DNA of 52,961 nt from Verrucomicrobiia bacterium (GTDB lineage Bacteria; Verrucomicrobiota; Verrucomicrobiia; Limisphaerales; JAEYXS01): the NCBI GenBank assembly GCA_036405135.1, contig DASWYF010000032.1:1-52961 (forward strand). Direction: 5' to 3'. Below are positions 1 through 8,570 of the stretch, piece after piece. Under the pieces are notes generated by a model, which saw nothing but the letters and a program-made list of their open reading frames with translations, was not told the DNA's origin and did no database searches. The translations under genes and the position numbers were made by a program. Positions within the stretch are counted from its first letter, which is position 1. Each line of letters begins with the position of its first letter.

Positions 1-79
1 AACAAGCCTTGCGCAGTGCCGAAGCCAGAACTTGGGAGGCGCTCTTGGCGGCCATCGCCGCCGCCTTGGCCTCAGTCAC
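1..79 (-). CDS. Possible 5' end of a gene leaving the window
   Basis: An open frame on the minus strand can begin at GTG (77-79) or ATG (53-55) and runs off the left edge without a stop. It would encode an alanine-rich amphipathic N-terminus (VTEAKAAAMAAKSASQVLAS...). The pattern is faintly like the N-terminus of gamma-glutamyl phosphate reductase (ProA), but 26 codons are too few to assign it. It would be the first gene after the ribosomal cluster terminator, in the same direction. Positions 80-207 show no gene. Confidence 0.25.
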   Translation of the reverse strand, partial: MTEAKAAAMAAKSASQVLASALRKAC

Positions 80-207
80 CCCACAAGACGCCGCTTCCTG
101 GTTCGCACATTGCGGCTACAACTTTATTTAAAACGCTCTAAGAATCTCATGTGCCTAGAGCACAGTAAGAACCCCAGTCCGACAGATATTCGTTCATCCG
201 CGAAAAC

Positions 208-237
208 AAAAAAGCCCGCTCGTTAGAGCGGGCTTTT
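208..237 (-). terminator. Rho-independent terminator of the ribosomal supercluster
   Basis: A perfect 12-bp stem (AAAAGCCCGCTC at 210-221, GAGCGGGCTTTT at 226-237) with a GTTA loop is followed on the minus strand by a run of six T interrupted only later by G. It sits 24 bases after the rplQ stop and is the obvious 3' end of the alpha operon. The stem also ends in T on the plus strand, so it may work in both directions. Confidence 0.9.
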
Positions 238-260
238 GAATTTCGTTTGGCTAGCGCTGA

Positions 261-740
261 TTAGGCGGCAGCTTCGGTCTTCTTCTTGGTGGCCTTCTTC
301 TTCGGCTTGGCCTCAGCGGCAGGAGCCTCAGGCGTGGCCGGAGCGGCTTCTGTCTTGGCTTCAGTCGGAGCCGGAGCAGTGTTCACGCCCTCGACGAACT
401 CGAGGATGACCATCTGCGTGGCGTCACCTTGGCGCTGCCCCATCTTGATGATGCGGGTGTAGCCGCCAGCGCGATCCTTCTGCGCCGGAGCGATCTCGGT
501 GAAGAGAATCTTCACAGCGTCTTCCTGATGCAAACGGGAAGAGGCCAGACGGCGGGAGTGAAGGGTGCCCTTCTTGCCCAGCGTCACCATCTTCTCCGCC
601 ACAGACTTGGCGGCGCGGGCCTTGGCCAGCGTGGTGGTGATGCGTTTGTGGATGATCAGGCTGCAAACCATGTTTGTGAGCATCGCATTACGATGCTCGC
701 CTGTGCGGCCCAACTTGGCCGTGCGTTTACGATGTCGCAT
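261..740 (-). CDS. rplQ: Ribosomal protein bL17
   Basis: This is a large-subunit protein near the peptide exit tunnel. The N-terminus (MRHRKRTAKLGRTGEHRNAM) and the following helix with KARAAKSVAEKMVTLGK are diagnostic of bL17. The conserved core covers about residues 1-118. The remaining 40 residues form an Ala/Pro/Glu/Lys-rich tail ending in a lysine cluster, which makes the protein 159 residues instead of the usual 115-130. It is the last gene of the cluster, 13 bases after rpoA, and is followed by the terminator. Confidence 0.97.
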   Translation of the reverse strand: MRHRKRTAKLGRTGEHRNAMLTNMVCSLIIHKRITTTLAKARAAKSVAEKMVTLGKKGTLHSRRLASSRLHQEDAVKILFTEIAPAQKDRAGGYTRIIKMGQRQGDATQMVILEFVEGVNTAPAPTEAKTEAAPATPEAPAAEAKPKKKATKKKTEAAA

Positions 741-753
741 ACAGCAATTTTCT

Positions 754-1767
754 TTAAGCTAAAGTCTTGTCTTCCTTGGGCGCTTCCAGCAAGGACGCGT
801 CCAGGTTCATTCCGAGCATGAGGCCGAGGGCCTGCAGCTTGTCCTTGATTTCGTTCAGGGACTTCTTGCCGAAGTTGCGGTACTTCAGCATCTCCGCCTC
901 GGTCTTCATGGCCAACTGGCCGACCGTGGTGATATTCGCGTTGTTCAAGCAGTTCGCCGCACGGACGCTCAGCTCGATCTCGTTGACGCTCATGTTGAGA
1001 AGCTTGCGCATCTTAGTCTTCTCCTCGTCCTGCTTGTCCACCACTTCTTCGAATTCAACGGCATTCTTGTCGTAGCCGACGAACACGTCGAGGTGATGTT
1101 GCAAGATGGCGGAGGACTGCGTCAGCGCGTCATCCGGAGTCAAACGGCCGTCCGTGTTGATCTCAATGACCAAGCGGTCATAGTCCGTGCGCTGGCCGAC
1201 ACGGGCTGCTTCCACATTATAACGCACGCGCGTCACGGGGGAGAACAGCGAGTCGATCGCGATCACGCCAATGGCTTGATCAGGCTTCTTGTTCTCGTCA
1301 CCAGGGCAGAAACCACGGCCCACTTTGACTTCGAACTCCATCGCGAACTTGCGCTTCTTGTCGAGCGTGCAGATGATCTGCTTCGGGTTCACCAGCTCAA
1401 TGTTCTGGTTCAGCTCGATATCCTCAGCGAGAACGGCGCCTTCCTTGTTCACATTCAGGAGCAAGGTCTGCGGTTCGCGGCTGTGGGCCTTGAACAAAAT
1501 CTTCTTCAGGTTCAGCACGATGTCAGTGACGTCTTCCATGACGCCTTCGACAGTGGTGAACTCATGCATCGCGCCGTCAATCTTGACAGACGTGATGGCC
1601 GCACCTTCCAGAGAGGAGAGCAACACGCGACGGAGCGAGTTGCCAATCGTGTGACCGAAACCGGTTTCAAACGGTTCCGCCACGAACTTGGCATAGGTGG
1701 GCGTCGAGGTTGACTCATCTTTGGTCAACCGCTTGGGCATTTCGAAACGGCCTAGACGTACTGGCAT
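754..1767 (-). CDS. rpoA: RNA polymerase alpha subunit
   Basis: This subunit scaffolds RNA polymerase assembly. Residues 1 to about 245 form the dimerising N-terminal domain (FGHTIGNSLRRVLLSSLEG is the hallmark). A linker follows, then a C-terminal helix-hairpin-helix domain at about 265-325 (ANITTVGQLAMKTEAEML, GKKSLNEIKDKL) that contacts UP elements and activators. Length is normal (337). The ATG at 1767 gives a short N-terminal lead (MPVRLGRFEMPKRL), and an internal ATG at codon 10 is a possible alternative start. A structured intergenic region lies upstream. Confidence 0.98.
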   Translation of the reverse strand: MPVRLGRFEMPKRLTKDESTSTPTYAKFVAEPFETGFGHTIGNSLRRVLLSSLEGAAITSVKIDGAMHEFTTVEGVMEDVTDIVLNLKKILFKAHSREPQTLLLNVNKEGAVLAEDIELNQNIELVNPKQIICTLDKKRKFAMEFEVKVGRGFCPGDENKKPDQAIGVIAIDSLFSPVTRVRYNVEAARVGQRTDYDRLVIEINTDGRLTPDDALTQSSAILQHHLDVFVGYDKNAVEFEEVVDKQDEEKTKMRKLLNMSVNEIELSVRAANCLNNANITTVGQLAMKTEAEMLKYRNFGKKSLNEIKDKLQALGLMLGMNLDASLLEAPKEDKTLA

Positions 1768-1780
1768 AGTATTATTGGGA

Positions 1781-1868
1781 GCAATTTTAATCTGGTCTCC
1801 GACAGTTTATTCCCGCACTGCCGGAGACCCGTATAATTGCTTTCAGGGTTGCGCCCCTTGCGGGGCAT
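1781..1868 (-). promoter_or_regulatory. Structured rpsD-rpoA intergenic RNA
   Basis: The 107-base gap holds a long hairpin. GGTCTCCGACAG (1794-1805) pairs with CTGCCGGAGACC (1818-1829) over 12 positions with one mismatch. Beyond an internal loop, GCAATT (1781-1786) pairs with AATTGC (1835-1840). A second small hairpin, GCCCC/GGGGC, lies at 1853-1866. There is no U-tract, so it is not a simple terminator. It may be an RNA-processing site or a ribosomal-protein control site just ahead of rpoA; uS4, encoded immediately upstream, is the known alpha-operon repressor in enterobacteria. The function is inferred. Confidence 0.5.
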
Positions 1869-1874
1869 CAGGGA

Positions 1875-2483
1875 TTAGCGGGAATAAAATTCGACGACGG
1901 CCTGTTCGTTGGCAATCGGCTGGATGTCATCCCGGCTCGGGATGCGCATGATCTTGCCTTGGAAGGCATCCTTGCTGAGCTGGAGCCAATCCGGCACCAA
2001 ACGGCTCGTGGAGGATTCCAGACCACGGGTGGCGAGCTGGCGGGACACCGTGTTGTCCTTGATCTCGATCACGTCATTCACCTTTAGGGCGGCAGACGGA
2101 ACCGTGAGCTTGCGACCGTTCACCTTCACGTGGCCATGGGCCACCATCTGGCGGGCAGCAGGACGGGTCGCGGCAAAACCAAGGCTGTAAATCACGCTGT
2201 CCAGACGTGTTTCGAGGATCTGGAGCATGGTCTCACCGGTCACACCACGACGGCTCAGCGCCTTCTCATACACACCGCGGAACTGGCGTTCCAGCAGGCC
2301 GTAGTAGTAACGCAGCTTTTGCTTCTCGATCAGGCCGAGGCCGTATTCGGTGAATTTCCGGCGGGCCTTCGGGCCGTGCATGCCGGGCGGAAAATTGCGG
2401 CGCTCCAAGTACTTCGACGGACCAAAGATGGGCGTCGCGAAGCGGCGGCTGATGCGGGTGCGGGGTCCAGTATAACGAGCCAT
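1875..2483 (-). CDS. rpsD: Ribosomal protein uS4
   Basis: A 16S rRNA-binding assembly protein of the small subunit. It starts MARYTGPRTRISRRF and carries the S4 RNA-binding domain at about residues 93-155 (LETRLDSVIYSLGFAATRPA, GHVKVNGRKL). The N-terminal zinc-binding cysteines of the C+ type are missing, so this is the C-minus form. Its length of 202 is typical. It is separated from rpsK by 21 bases and from rpoA by the structured gap. Confidence 0.98.
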   Translation of the reverse strand: MARYTGPRTRISRRFATPIFGPSKYLERRNFPPGMHGPKARRKFTEYGLGLIEKQKLRYYYGLLERQFRGVYEKALSRRGVTGETMLQILETRLDSVIYSLGFAATRPAARQMVAHGHVKVNGRKLTVPSAALKVNDVIEIKDNTVSRQLATRGLESSTSRLVPDWLQLSKDAFQGKIMRIPSRDDIQPIANEQAVVEFYSR

Positions 2484-2504
2484 ATGCTAAATCTTTTCCT
2501 GAGT

Positions 2505-3113
2505 TTACACGCGGCGCTTCTTGCGCGGACGGCAGCCGTTGTGCGGCACCGGGGTCACATCCTTGATCGTGCTGATCTCCAATCCGATAGCCTGCAAGGC
2601 GCGGATGGCGGATTCACGACCGGAGCCAGGACCCTTGACCTTGATCTCCACTTCACGGAGACCATGGGCCATCGCCTGACGGGCGGCGTCCTGGGCGACC
2701 TGCTGGGCGGCGAACGCCGTGCTCTTGCGGGAGCCGCGAAAACCAACCTTGCCGGCGCTGGACCAGCCGATCACGTGACCTTGCATGTCCGTGATGCTGA
2801 CGAGCGTGTTGTTGAAAGTGGCCAAAATATTGGCGACACCGACGGCGATATTCTTGGAGCCCTTCGCCTTGACGATCTTCTTGGCGTTGACATCTTCACC
2901 GAGCAATTCGGCGGCAGTCGGGGCGCTGACAGCAGCCTGGATGGCTGGCGCTTCACCTGCGGGCTTGGCAGCAGGAGCAGCAGCTTCGTCAGTCTTTTCA
3001 GTCTTCTTGGAAGCCTTCGCGGGCTTGGCTTCAGCAGCTGGAGCACCGGCCTGTTCGGCAGCGGGCTTCGCTTCCTTCTTGGAAGCCTTCGGAGTTTTCG
3101 TTTCTTCGGCCAT
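2505..3113 (-). CDS. rpsK: Ribosomal protein uS11 with long N-terminal extension
   Basis: This platform protein lies next to the mRNA exit site of the 30S subunit. The canonical uS11 core occupies about residues 78-202 ([38 protein letters not shown], ending in [12 protein letters not shown]). About 75 residues rich in Lys, Ala, Pro and Glu precede it, so the product is 202 residues against the usual 125-130. The extension is in frame with no internal methionine between residue 1 and the core, so it is not an annotation artefact of a distant start. It lies between rpsM and rpsD. Confidence 0.97.
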   Translation of the reverse strand: MAEETKTPKASKKEAKPAAEQAGAPAAEAKPAKASKKTEKTDEAAAPAAKPAGEAPAIQAAVSAPTAAELLGEDVNAKKIVKAKGSKNIAVGVANILATFNNTLVSITDMQGHVIGWSSAGKVGFRGSRKSTAFAAQQVAQDAARQAMAHGLREVEIKVKGPGSGRESAIRALQAIGLEISTIKDVTPVPHNGCRPRKKRRV

Positions 3114-3132
3114 ACGGTTAAATCTTTATTGG

Positions 3133-3519
3133 TTACGCCTTGGCAGCCGCGGCACGCTGCACACCCACCGTGCGGCGCGGTCCCTTGCGGGTGCGGGAGT
3201 TCGTCTTCGTGCGCTGACCACGGACTGGGAGCCCGCGGATGTGGCGGATGCCACGGTAGCACTTGATGCCTTGCAGGCGCTTCAGGTTCATGCCCAATTC
3301 GCGGCGCAGGTCACCTTCGATGACATACTTGCCCTCCTGGATCGCGTGCACGATCTGGGACATCTGCTGCTCGTTCAAGTCTTTCGCGCGGATTGACGGA
3401 TCAATGTTCGCTGCGGAAAGGACTTCTTTCGCGTTCACCGGACCGATGCCGTAGATGTAACGGAGCGCGATATCAATGCGCTTGTTGGCCGGAATATCAA
3501 CACCAAGAATGCGTGGCAT
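3133..3519 (-). CDS. rpsM: Ribosomal protein uS13
   Basis: A 30S head protein that contacts the P-site tRNA and the 50S subunit. The start is the ATG at 3519, giving [19 protein letters not shown] and 128 residues, the normal family length. The frame is open a further 30 codons upstream, but that stretch is the rpmJ gene read in another frame. A helix-two-turn-helix region (YIYGIG) and the basic tail ([17 protein letters not shown]) are both conserved. It begins 5 bases after the rpmJ stop. Confidence 0.97.
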   Translation of the reverse strand: MPRILGVDIPANKRIDIALRYIYGIGPVNAKEVLSAANIDPSIRAKDLNEQQMSQIVHAIQEGKYVIEGDLRRELGMNLKRLQGIKCYRGIRHIRGLPVRGQRTKTNSRTRKGPRRTVGVQRAAAAKA

Positions 3520-3524
3520 AAAGC

Positions 3525-3638
3525 TTAACCCTGTTTCTGTTTGTGGCGCGAGTTGGAGCAAATCACGCGGATGATTCCCTTCCGCTTCACGATTTTGCAG
3601 TGCTCGCAAAGTTTTTTAACTGACGCACGTACTTTCAT
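3525..3638 (-). CDS. rpmJ: Ribosomal protein bL36
   Basis: A 37-codon gene between infA and rpsM encodes [20 protein letters not shown] followed by [17 protein letters not shown]. The zinc ligands Cys11, Cys14, Cys27 and His32 of the C+ form are all present. bL36 is the smallest large-subunit protein and binds 23S rRNA. Its position between infA and rpsM is the standard one. Confidence 0.96.
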   Translation of the reverse strand: MKVRASVKKLCEHCKIVKRKGIIRVICSNSRHKQKQG

Positions 3639-3645
3639 ATCAAAT

Positions 3646-3861
3646 CTAGTTCTTACTTTTTACCCGCCCTTTCGACATGTCGAAAGGCGTCATTTCTACC
3701 GTCAACCGGTCACCCGGTCCCGCTTCCTGCACCTGCTCCAGCAGGCGCCGAGGCGTGTGGGCCAGAATCGTATGGCCGTTGGGCAGTTTCAGATGAAACA
3801 ACCCAGCGGCCAATCGTTCGGTCACGATGCCTTCAATTTCGATGGCATCTTCTCCGGCCAC
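3646..3861 (-). CDS. infA: Translation initiation factor IF-1
   Basis: This 71-residue S1/OB-fold protein occupies the A site during initiation. It starts [13 protein letters not shown] and continues with [10 protein letters not shown] and the [11 protein letters not shown] segment, matching the family along its whole length. The first 40 bases overlap the 3' end of map in another frame, so translation of the two is probably coupled. It lies 7 bases upstream of rpmJ. Confidence 0.96.
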   Translation of the reverse strand: MAGEDAIEIEGIVTERLAAGLFHLKLPNGHTILAHTPRRLLEQVQEAGPGDRLTVEMTPFDMSKGRVKSKN

Positions 3862-4595
3862 GTCAAAATTTCTGGTTCGCCGTCCGTCACCAACACCGTG
3901 TGCTCAAAATGAGCGGATGGCATTCCGTCTTGGGTGATTACTGTCCAACCGTCATTCAAACGTTTGGTCTTCGCCACACCGGCATTGACCATCGGCTCAA
4001 TCGCCAACGTCATGCCCTTCTTCAATTTCACGTCACCAGCCCGGTCCACATAGTTCGGAATCTGCGGTTCTTCATGCAGCTTCCGCCCTACCCCATGGCC
4101 GACATATTCGCGGACGATGCTAAACCCGTTCGATTCGACATGCGTCTGAATCGCACGAGATATATCCACCACCCGGTTGCCCAGAATGGCGCGCGAAATT
4201 CCTTCATACAGGGCTTGCTCAGTGACATCAATCAATTTCTGTGACAAAATATCACAGCCCCCCACCGGCACGGTGCGGGCATTGTCACCAATATATCCCT
4301 CGTAAACGACACCGACATCCAGACTGATGATGTCACCGAACTGCACCCGGCGATCTCCTGCAATCCCGTGAACCACTTCTTCGTTCACCGAGATGCAAAT
4401 TTGGCACGGATACCGTTGATAACCCAAAAAGGCACTTTTACCGCCGTAATGGAGGATTCGATTGCCAGCAAATTCATCGATTTGCCTGGTCGTCATCCCA
4501 GGGGCTATGAACCCCGCCACTTCGCTCAGGACCTGCGCTGCGACGCCGCCTGCGGCCCGCATGCCTGCCAGATCTTTTTCGCTGGTGGCTATCAT
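3822..4595 (-). CDS. map: Methionine aminopeptidase, type I
   Basis: A metallo-enzyme that removes the initiator methionine from nascent proteins. The metal ligands are visible in SLDVGVVYEGYIGDNARTV (two Asp), GHGVGRKLHEEP (His), AIEPMVN (Glu) and HFEHTVLVT (Glu). The ATG at 4595 gives 257 residues beginning MIATSEKDLAGMRAAG, as in the family. A TTG at 4655 would add 20 residues that do not look like Map. It follows secY by 63 bases with no adk between, and overlaps infA by 40 bases. Confidence 0.95.
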   Translation of the reverse strand: MIATSEKDLAGMRAAGGVAAQVLSEVAGFIAPGMTTRQIDEFAGNRILHYGGKSAFLGYQRYPCQICISVNEEVVHGIAGDRRVQFGDIISLDVGVVYEGYIGDNARTVPVGGCDILSQKLIDVTEQALYEGISRAILGNRVVDISRAIQTHVESNGFSIVREYVGHGVGRKLHEEPQIPNYVDRAGDVKLKKGMTLAIEPMVNAGVAKTKRLNDGWTVITQDGMPSAHFEHTVLVTDGEPEILTWPEKMPSKLKAS

Positions 4596-4658
4596 CTTAC
4601 TTTCAATCAGCGTTCCAAAGAACAACTGCGTCCCGCAACCGGGCCACGCAAACAAAAA

Positions 4659-6038
4659 CTAGAACCGTCCACGGATACGGCCACCCTTTTTCAGAAAGCC
4701 ATCGTAATGACGCATCAACAGATGCGATTCCACCTGCCGCATCGTGTCCAGCATCACGCCGACCAAGATGAGCATACCCGTGCCGCCAAAGAAGTTCGCC
4801 ACTTCATGCGGCATGTTCATGAACTTGTTCATCAACAACGGAATGACCGCGATCGCCGTCAGGAACACGGCTCCCGCCAGCGTGATACGGCTCATCGTGT
4901 TATGCAAAAACTCAGTGGTCTTCGGCCCCGGACGCACACCCGGAATATAGCCGCCATTCTTCTTCAAATCGTCCGAGATCTGGATCTCGTTGAACTGGGT
5001 AGCCACCCAGAAGTAGGAGAAAAACAAAATCATCAGACCGAAGATGAACATGTAGCTGAAGGACATCGGATCGAACAAACGCGCCAAATCCATCCAGAAC
5101 TTGGAATCAAACCGCTGGCCGATTTGCTGGAAAATCGTACCCGGAAACATCAAGATCGCCTGGGCGAAGATAACCGGCATCACCCCTGCGTAGTTGACAC
5201 GCAACGGCATGAACGAACTCTGTCCAGCATACACTTTCCGGCCAACCGCACGTTGGGCATATTGGACCGGAATCTTCCGTTGAGCCTGCGTCACCGCGAT
5301 GATACCCGCAACGACCAACAACAACACCAAGATCAACGCGATGGCACTGAAAATACCGAAACGGGCCGGGTCCTCGCCCACTGGGCTGAACATGAGCTGC
5401 AAATCCCGCACCGCCACTGGCAGACGCGCCAAGATTCCGATAGTGATCACCAATGAAACACCATTGCCGATGCCCCGCTCGGTAATCTGCTCACCGAACC
5501 ACATCAACATCAGCGTACCGACCGTCAGCACCAATGTTGTCTGGACGCGGTACCACCAAAGATTCTCATAAAGCACCAAGCTCCCCTGAAAATTCGGAAG
5601 CACCTTTTCCGCGTTTTCCCAGCCCAAAGTCATGAAGATACCCTGCCCCAAACACAACAGCACAGTCAGATATCGGCCATACTGTACCACCTTGGCCCGG
5701 CCACCCTCTTCCCGCGCCAGCTTGCTGAGCTGCGGAATCACTGCCGTCAGGAGTTGAATGATGATCGTAGCGCTGATGTAGGGCATGATGCCCAGCGAAC
5801 CGATGGCGCACTTCTCCAGTGCGCCACCCGTGAACATGCTATACATGCCCAAAAGACCACCACCAGCGTTCTGATTCTCGCTCATGTACTTCGTCAAGGC
5901 AGAACCATCAAGACCCGGGATGGGAATCATGGCCACCAAGCGGCACACAAGCAGCACCAGCAGCGTGAAAAAGATGCGGGATTTTAGCTCCGGCACCTTG
6001 AAGCTGTTGGCGAAGGTGTTGATGATGTTCTTCAGCAT
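4659..6038 (-). CDS. secY: Preprotein translocase subunit SecY
   Basis: The channel-forming subunit of the Sec translocon in the inner membrane. The 459 residues contain about ten hydrophobic segments. Recognisable signatures are the plug-region start (IPIPGLDGSAL), GIMPYISATIIIQLL after the second segment, and the conserved late loop GGYIPGVRPGPKTTEFL. It sits in its normal place after rplO and works with SecE, also encoded in this window at 29516-29785. Confidence 0.98.
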   Translation of the reverse strand: MLKNIINTFANSFKVPELKSRIFFTLLVLLVCRLVAMIPIPGLDGSALTKYMSENQNAGGGLLGMYSMFTGGALEKCAIGSLGIMPYISATIIIQLLTAVIPQLSKLAREEGGRAKVVQYGRYLTVLLCLGQGIFMTLGWENAEKVLPNFQGSLVLYENLWWYRVQTTLVLTVGTLMLMWFGEQITERGIGNGVSLVITIGILARLPVAVRDLQLMFSPVGEDPARFGIFSAIALILVLLLVVAGIIAVTQAQRKIPVQYAQRAVGRKVYAGQSSFMPLRVNYAGVMPVIFAQAILMFPGTIFQQIGQRFDSKFWMDLARLFDPMSFSYMFIFGLMILFFSYFWVATQFNEIQISDDLKKNGGYIPGVRPGPKTTEFLHNTMSRITLAGAVFLTAIAVIPLLMNKFMNMPHEVANFFGGTGMLILVGVMLDTMRQVESHLLMRHYDGFLKKGGRIRGRF

Positions 6039-6062
6039 GAACGGCAGGCTGGCTTGGAATTA

Positions 6063-6527
6063 TTACTTCTGAGCAGCCTTCTTGGCCACCACTTCGCAAG
6101 AGCCGCCCTTGGCCTCGATTTGAGCCTTGGCCGTCGCGCTGAAAGCACTCACACTGACCGTAAGTTTCTTGGTCAGCTCGCCGCGACCAAGAATCTTGAT
6201 GCCAGCACTCTTGCCATTCGCAAGACCGGCAGCCTTGATGGCCTGCTCGTCGACGCGCGCACCGTCTTCAAACTGGTTCAAATCATCCAAGTTCACGCCA
6301 GCATAGCTGACCTTGAACGCCGCGTTGTTGAAGCCACGCTTCGGCAGACGGCGGATCAACGGCATCTGACCGCCTTCAAATCCAGGACGGATCGAGCTGC
6401 CGGAACGGGCCGACTGGCCTTTGCCACCGCGACCAGAGGTTTTGCCGTGACCGGAGGACTCACCCTGACCAAGACGCTTGCGGCGGTGCTTGGCTCCGGG
6501 ACGGGGTTTCAAATCATGCAAACGCAT
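6063..6527 (-). CDS. rplO: Ribosomal protein uL15
   Basis: A late-assembly 50S protein. The glycine/arginine-rich N-terminus (LGQGESSGHGKTSGRGGKGQ) is characteristic, followed by PGFEGGQMPLIRRLPKRGF. Its length is 154. Only 20 bases separate it from rpsE, so rpmD (uL30), usually found between the two, is absent here. Confidence 0.97.
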   Translation of the reverse strand: MRLHDLKPRPGAKHRRKRLGQGESSGHGKTSGRGGKGQSARSGSSIRPGFEGGQMPLIRRLPKRGFNNAAFKVSYAGVNLDDLNQFEDGARVDEQAIKAAGLANGKSAGIKILGRGELTKKLTVSVSAFSATAKAQIEAKGGSCEVVAKKAAQK

Positions 6528-6547
6528 AGTATCGTCAAAGAAAAAGA

Positions 6548-7174
6548 TTAAACAGCTGCAGTTGTGGCCGCCTTCGCCTCACGGCCGCGGGAACGGTAGA
6601 TCTCCTCGCGCAGACGGAGCTGGCGCAAGGCGGAGAGAGTGGCCTTCGCCACGTTCGCTGCGTTCTTGGATCCCAGCGACTTGCTGAGGATGTCCTTGAT
6701 GCCAGCGGATTCCAGCACCGCACGCACCGTCTTACCCGCGATGATGCCGGTACCGGGAGAGGCCGGACGCAGCAACACTTTCGCGCCACCGAACGCCGAA
6801 AAAACCTCGTGCGGGATGGTCGTGCCATTAAGCGAGACACCTACCATCGCACCGCGGGAAACTTCCCCGCCCTTGCGGATGGCATCGGCAACCTCACCGG
6901 CCTTGCCCAACCCCAAGCCCACCTTGCCCTGCTTGTCACCCGTGACAACCAGTGCACTGAAGCTGAAGCGGCGACCGCCCTTCACGACTTTGGATGAGCG
7001 GTTGATGAAAATCACCTTCTCGCTCAATTCATTGGCGGGCTTCCCATCGATGATGGTGCCTTCGGCCGGCTGATCGGAATTCGGACGGGCACGGCGTGGA
7101 CCGCGAGGTCCACGACCACCACCACCGCCACCGGGGCCCCTGTTATTACCTGGACGATTGAATTGTTCTGCCAC
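6548..7174 (-). CDS. rpsE: Ribosomal protein uS5
   Basis: A 30S protein involved in decoding accuracy and mRNA unwinding. The double-stranded RNA-binding domain ([30 protein letters not shown]) is followed by the C-terminal domain ([20 protein letters not shown]). Residues 1 to about 45 form a Gly/Arg/Pro-rich tail with a run of six glycines, which accounts for the length of 208 against about 165 in E. coli. It is flanked by rplR and rplO. Confidence 0.97.
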   Translation of the reverse strand: MAEQFNRPGNNRGPGGGGGGRGPRGPRRARPNSDQPAEGTIIDGKPANELSEKVIFINRSSKVVKGGRRFSFSALVVTGDKQGKVGLGLGKAGEVADAIRKGGEVSRGAMVGVSLNGTTIPHEVFSAFGGAKVLLRPASPGTGIIAGKTVRAVLESAGIKDILSKSLGSKNAANVAKATLSALRQLRLREEIYRSRGREAKAATTAAV

Positions 7175-7193
7175 AATAAAAATCAGTTAGACG

Positions 7194-7559
7194 TTAGAAT
7201 TGCAGACCGGCTTCACGCGCGGCATCCGCCAGCGCCTTCACCTTGCCATGATACTGGGCACCGCTGCGGTCGAACACGACCGCCTTGATGCCTTTGGCGA
7301 TGGCCGCTTCCGCAGCCAGCTTGCCGATGACCTTGGCGCTCTCCGTGTTGGCCGCGAGCTTCTCGCGGTCCGCCACACTCTTCGACATGGTCGTGACGGC
7401 AGCCAAGGTGTTGCCCACGCTGTCATCAATGAACTGGACGTGGATGTTCCGGCCCGTGAACCGCACGCTCATGCGCGGGCGCTCCGTCGTTCCGACCACT
7501 TTTTTACGAGTGCGCCAGCGGCGCAACTGCTCCAGCTTAAACTTCTTATCTGTCCTCAT
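7194..7559 (-). CDS. rplR: Ribosomal protein uL18
   Basis: A 5S rRNA-binding protein of the 50S central protuberance. Recognisable segments are RPRMSVRFTGRNIHVQFIDD near the N-terminus, a central helix (AEAAIAKGIKAVVFDRSG) and the C-terminal YHGKVKALADAAREAGL motif. Its length of 121 is standard. It follows rplF by 52 bases and precedes rpsE by 19. Confidence 0.97.
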   Translation of the reverse strand: MRTDKKFKLEQLRRWRTRKKVVGTTERPRMSVRFTGRNIHVQFIDDSVGNTLAAVTTMSKSVADREKLAANTESAKVIGKLAAEAAIAKGIKAVVFDRSGAQYHGKVKALADAAREAGLQF

Positions 7560-7611
7560 GTTTATTTTCCGGCCACGGTATTTGCCGTAACCATTTATTC
7601 ACTTAACGAAA

Positions 7612-8148
7612 TTATTGGACTGTCTTGCCTTCCTTGCGGATGACCTTCTCGTCCGAGTAACGGACACCCTTGCCCTTATACGGCTCCGGCGGGTAGAAGC
7701 TGCGCAGCTCGGCGGCCACGCGACCAACTGCGGCTTTGTCCGGCCCTTCGATCGTCAGCTTCGTGTTCTCCTCCACCGTCACCTTGATCTGGTCAGGGAT
7801 GGAGTAGTTGATCGGGTGTGAATAGCCCAAGCTCATGTTAACGACCTTGCCTTGGACAGCGGCTTTGAAACCGACACCTTGGATCTCCAGCTTCTTCACG
7901 AAACCGGTGGCCACGCCCTGCAACATGTTGTTGACAAGGGAACGGCTCAGGCCATGCAGTGCCTTCGACTCGGCGGTGTCATCCTTGCGGCTGACCACGA
8001 TCGTCTTTTCCTTGATGGCGGCGGAGGTGCGTTTCGGCAACTCCAAAGAGAGCTTGCCTTTCGGGCCTTCCGCAGAAATCTGTTGTCCCTTCACCTCGAC
8101 CTTGACCTTGTCGGGGATGGAGACGGGTAGTTTGCCAATACGTGACAT
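7612..8148 (-). CDS. rplF: Ribosomal protein uL6
   Basis: A 50S protein at the factor-binding region. The ATG at 8148 gives MSRIGKLPVSIPDKV and 178 residues, matching the family. The upstream continuation of the frame is rpsH read out of frame. The two repeated uL6 folds are seen, with the C-terminal signature IKVTVEENTKLTIEGPDKAA and YPPEPYKGKGVRYSDE. It begins 20 bases after the rpsH stop. Confidence 0.97.
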   Translation of the reverse strand: MSRIGKLPVSIPDKVKVEVKGQQISAEGPKGKLSLELPKRTSAAIKEKTIVVSRKDDTAESKALHGLSRSLVNNMLQGVATGFVKKLEIQGVGFKAAVQGKVVNMSLGYSHPINYSIPDQIKVTVEENTKLTIEGPDKAAVGRVAAELRSFYPPEPYKGKGVRYSDEKVIRKEGKTVQ

Positions 8149-8168
8149 ATCAGGGATATCGGTTAAGG

Positions 8169-8555
8169 TTACCAGATGAAGCAGAGCAGCTCGCCGCCCA
8201 AGTTTTGCTTCCGGGCTTCGCCGCCCGTCATCACGCCTTGCGACGTGGAGACGATGGCCACACCCATTCCGCCCAGCACGCGGGGAATCTCGCTGGAGCC
8301 GACATAGCGGCGCAAACCAGGCTTGCTCACACGCTGCAGGCCGACAATCACAGCCTTGCGGCCCTGGAACTTCAGCTTCAGCTTGAGGCGCTTCACCTTG
8401 TCGCCTTCCACGGTGCAATCCGTGATATAACCCTCGCGCTTCAAGATCTGCGCAATGTTCTCCTTCACCTTCGAGTGCGACAAATCCACGGAGGGCAGCA
8501 ACGCCTGGTTGGCGTTGCGGATTTGCGTCAGCATGTCTGCAATTGGATCGCTCAT
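8169..8555 (-). CDS. rpsH: Ribosomal protein uS8
   Basis: A primary 16S rRNA-binding protein, and in other bacteria the translational repressor of the spc operon. It starts MSDPIADMLTQIRNA and carries the C-terminal signature of the family in the form MGVAIVSTSQGVMTGGEA. Its length is 128 residues. It lies between rpsN and rplF. Confidence 0.97.
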   Translation of the reverse strand: MSDPIADMLTQIRNANQALLPSVDLSHSKVKENIAQILKREGYITDCTVEGDKVKRLKLKLKFQGRKAVIVGLQRVSKPGLRRYVGSSEIPRVLGGMGVAIVSTSQGVMTGGEARKQNLGGELLCFIW

Positions 8556-8570
8556 GTTATACTCTCTCTC

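Noticed and set aside
4596..4655. Upstream TTG start for map
   Set aside because: The added 20 residues (MFAWPGCGTQLFFG...) do not resemble any Map N-terminus, whereas the ATG at 4595 matches the family.
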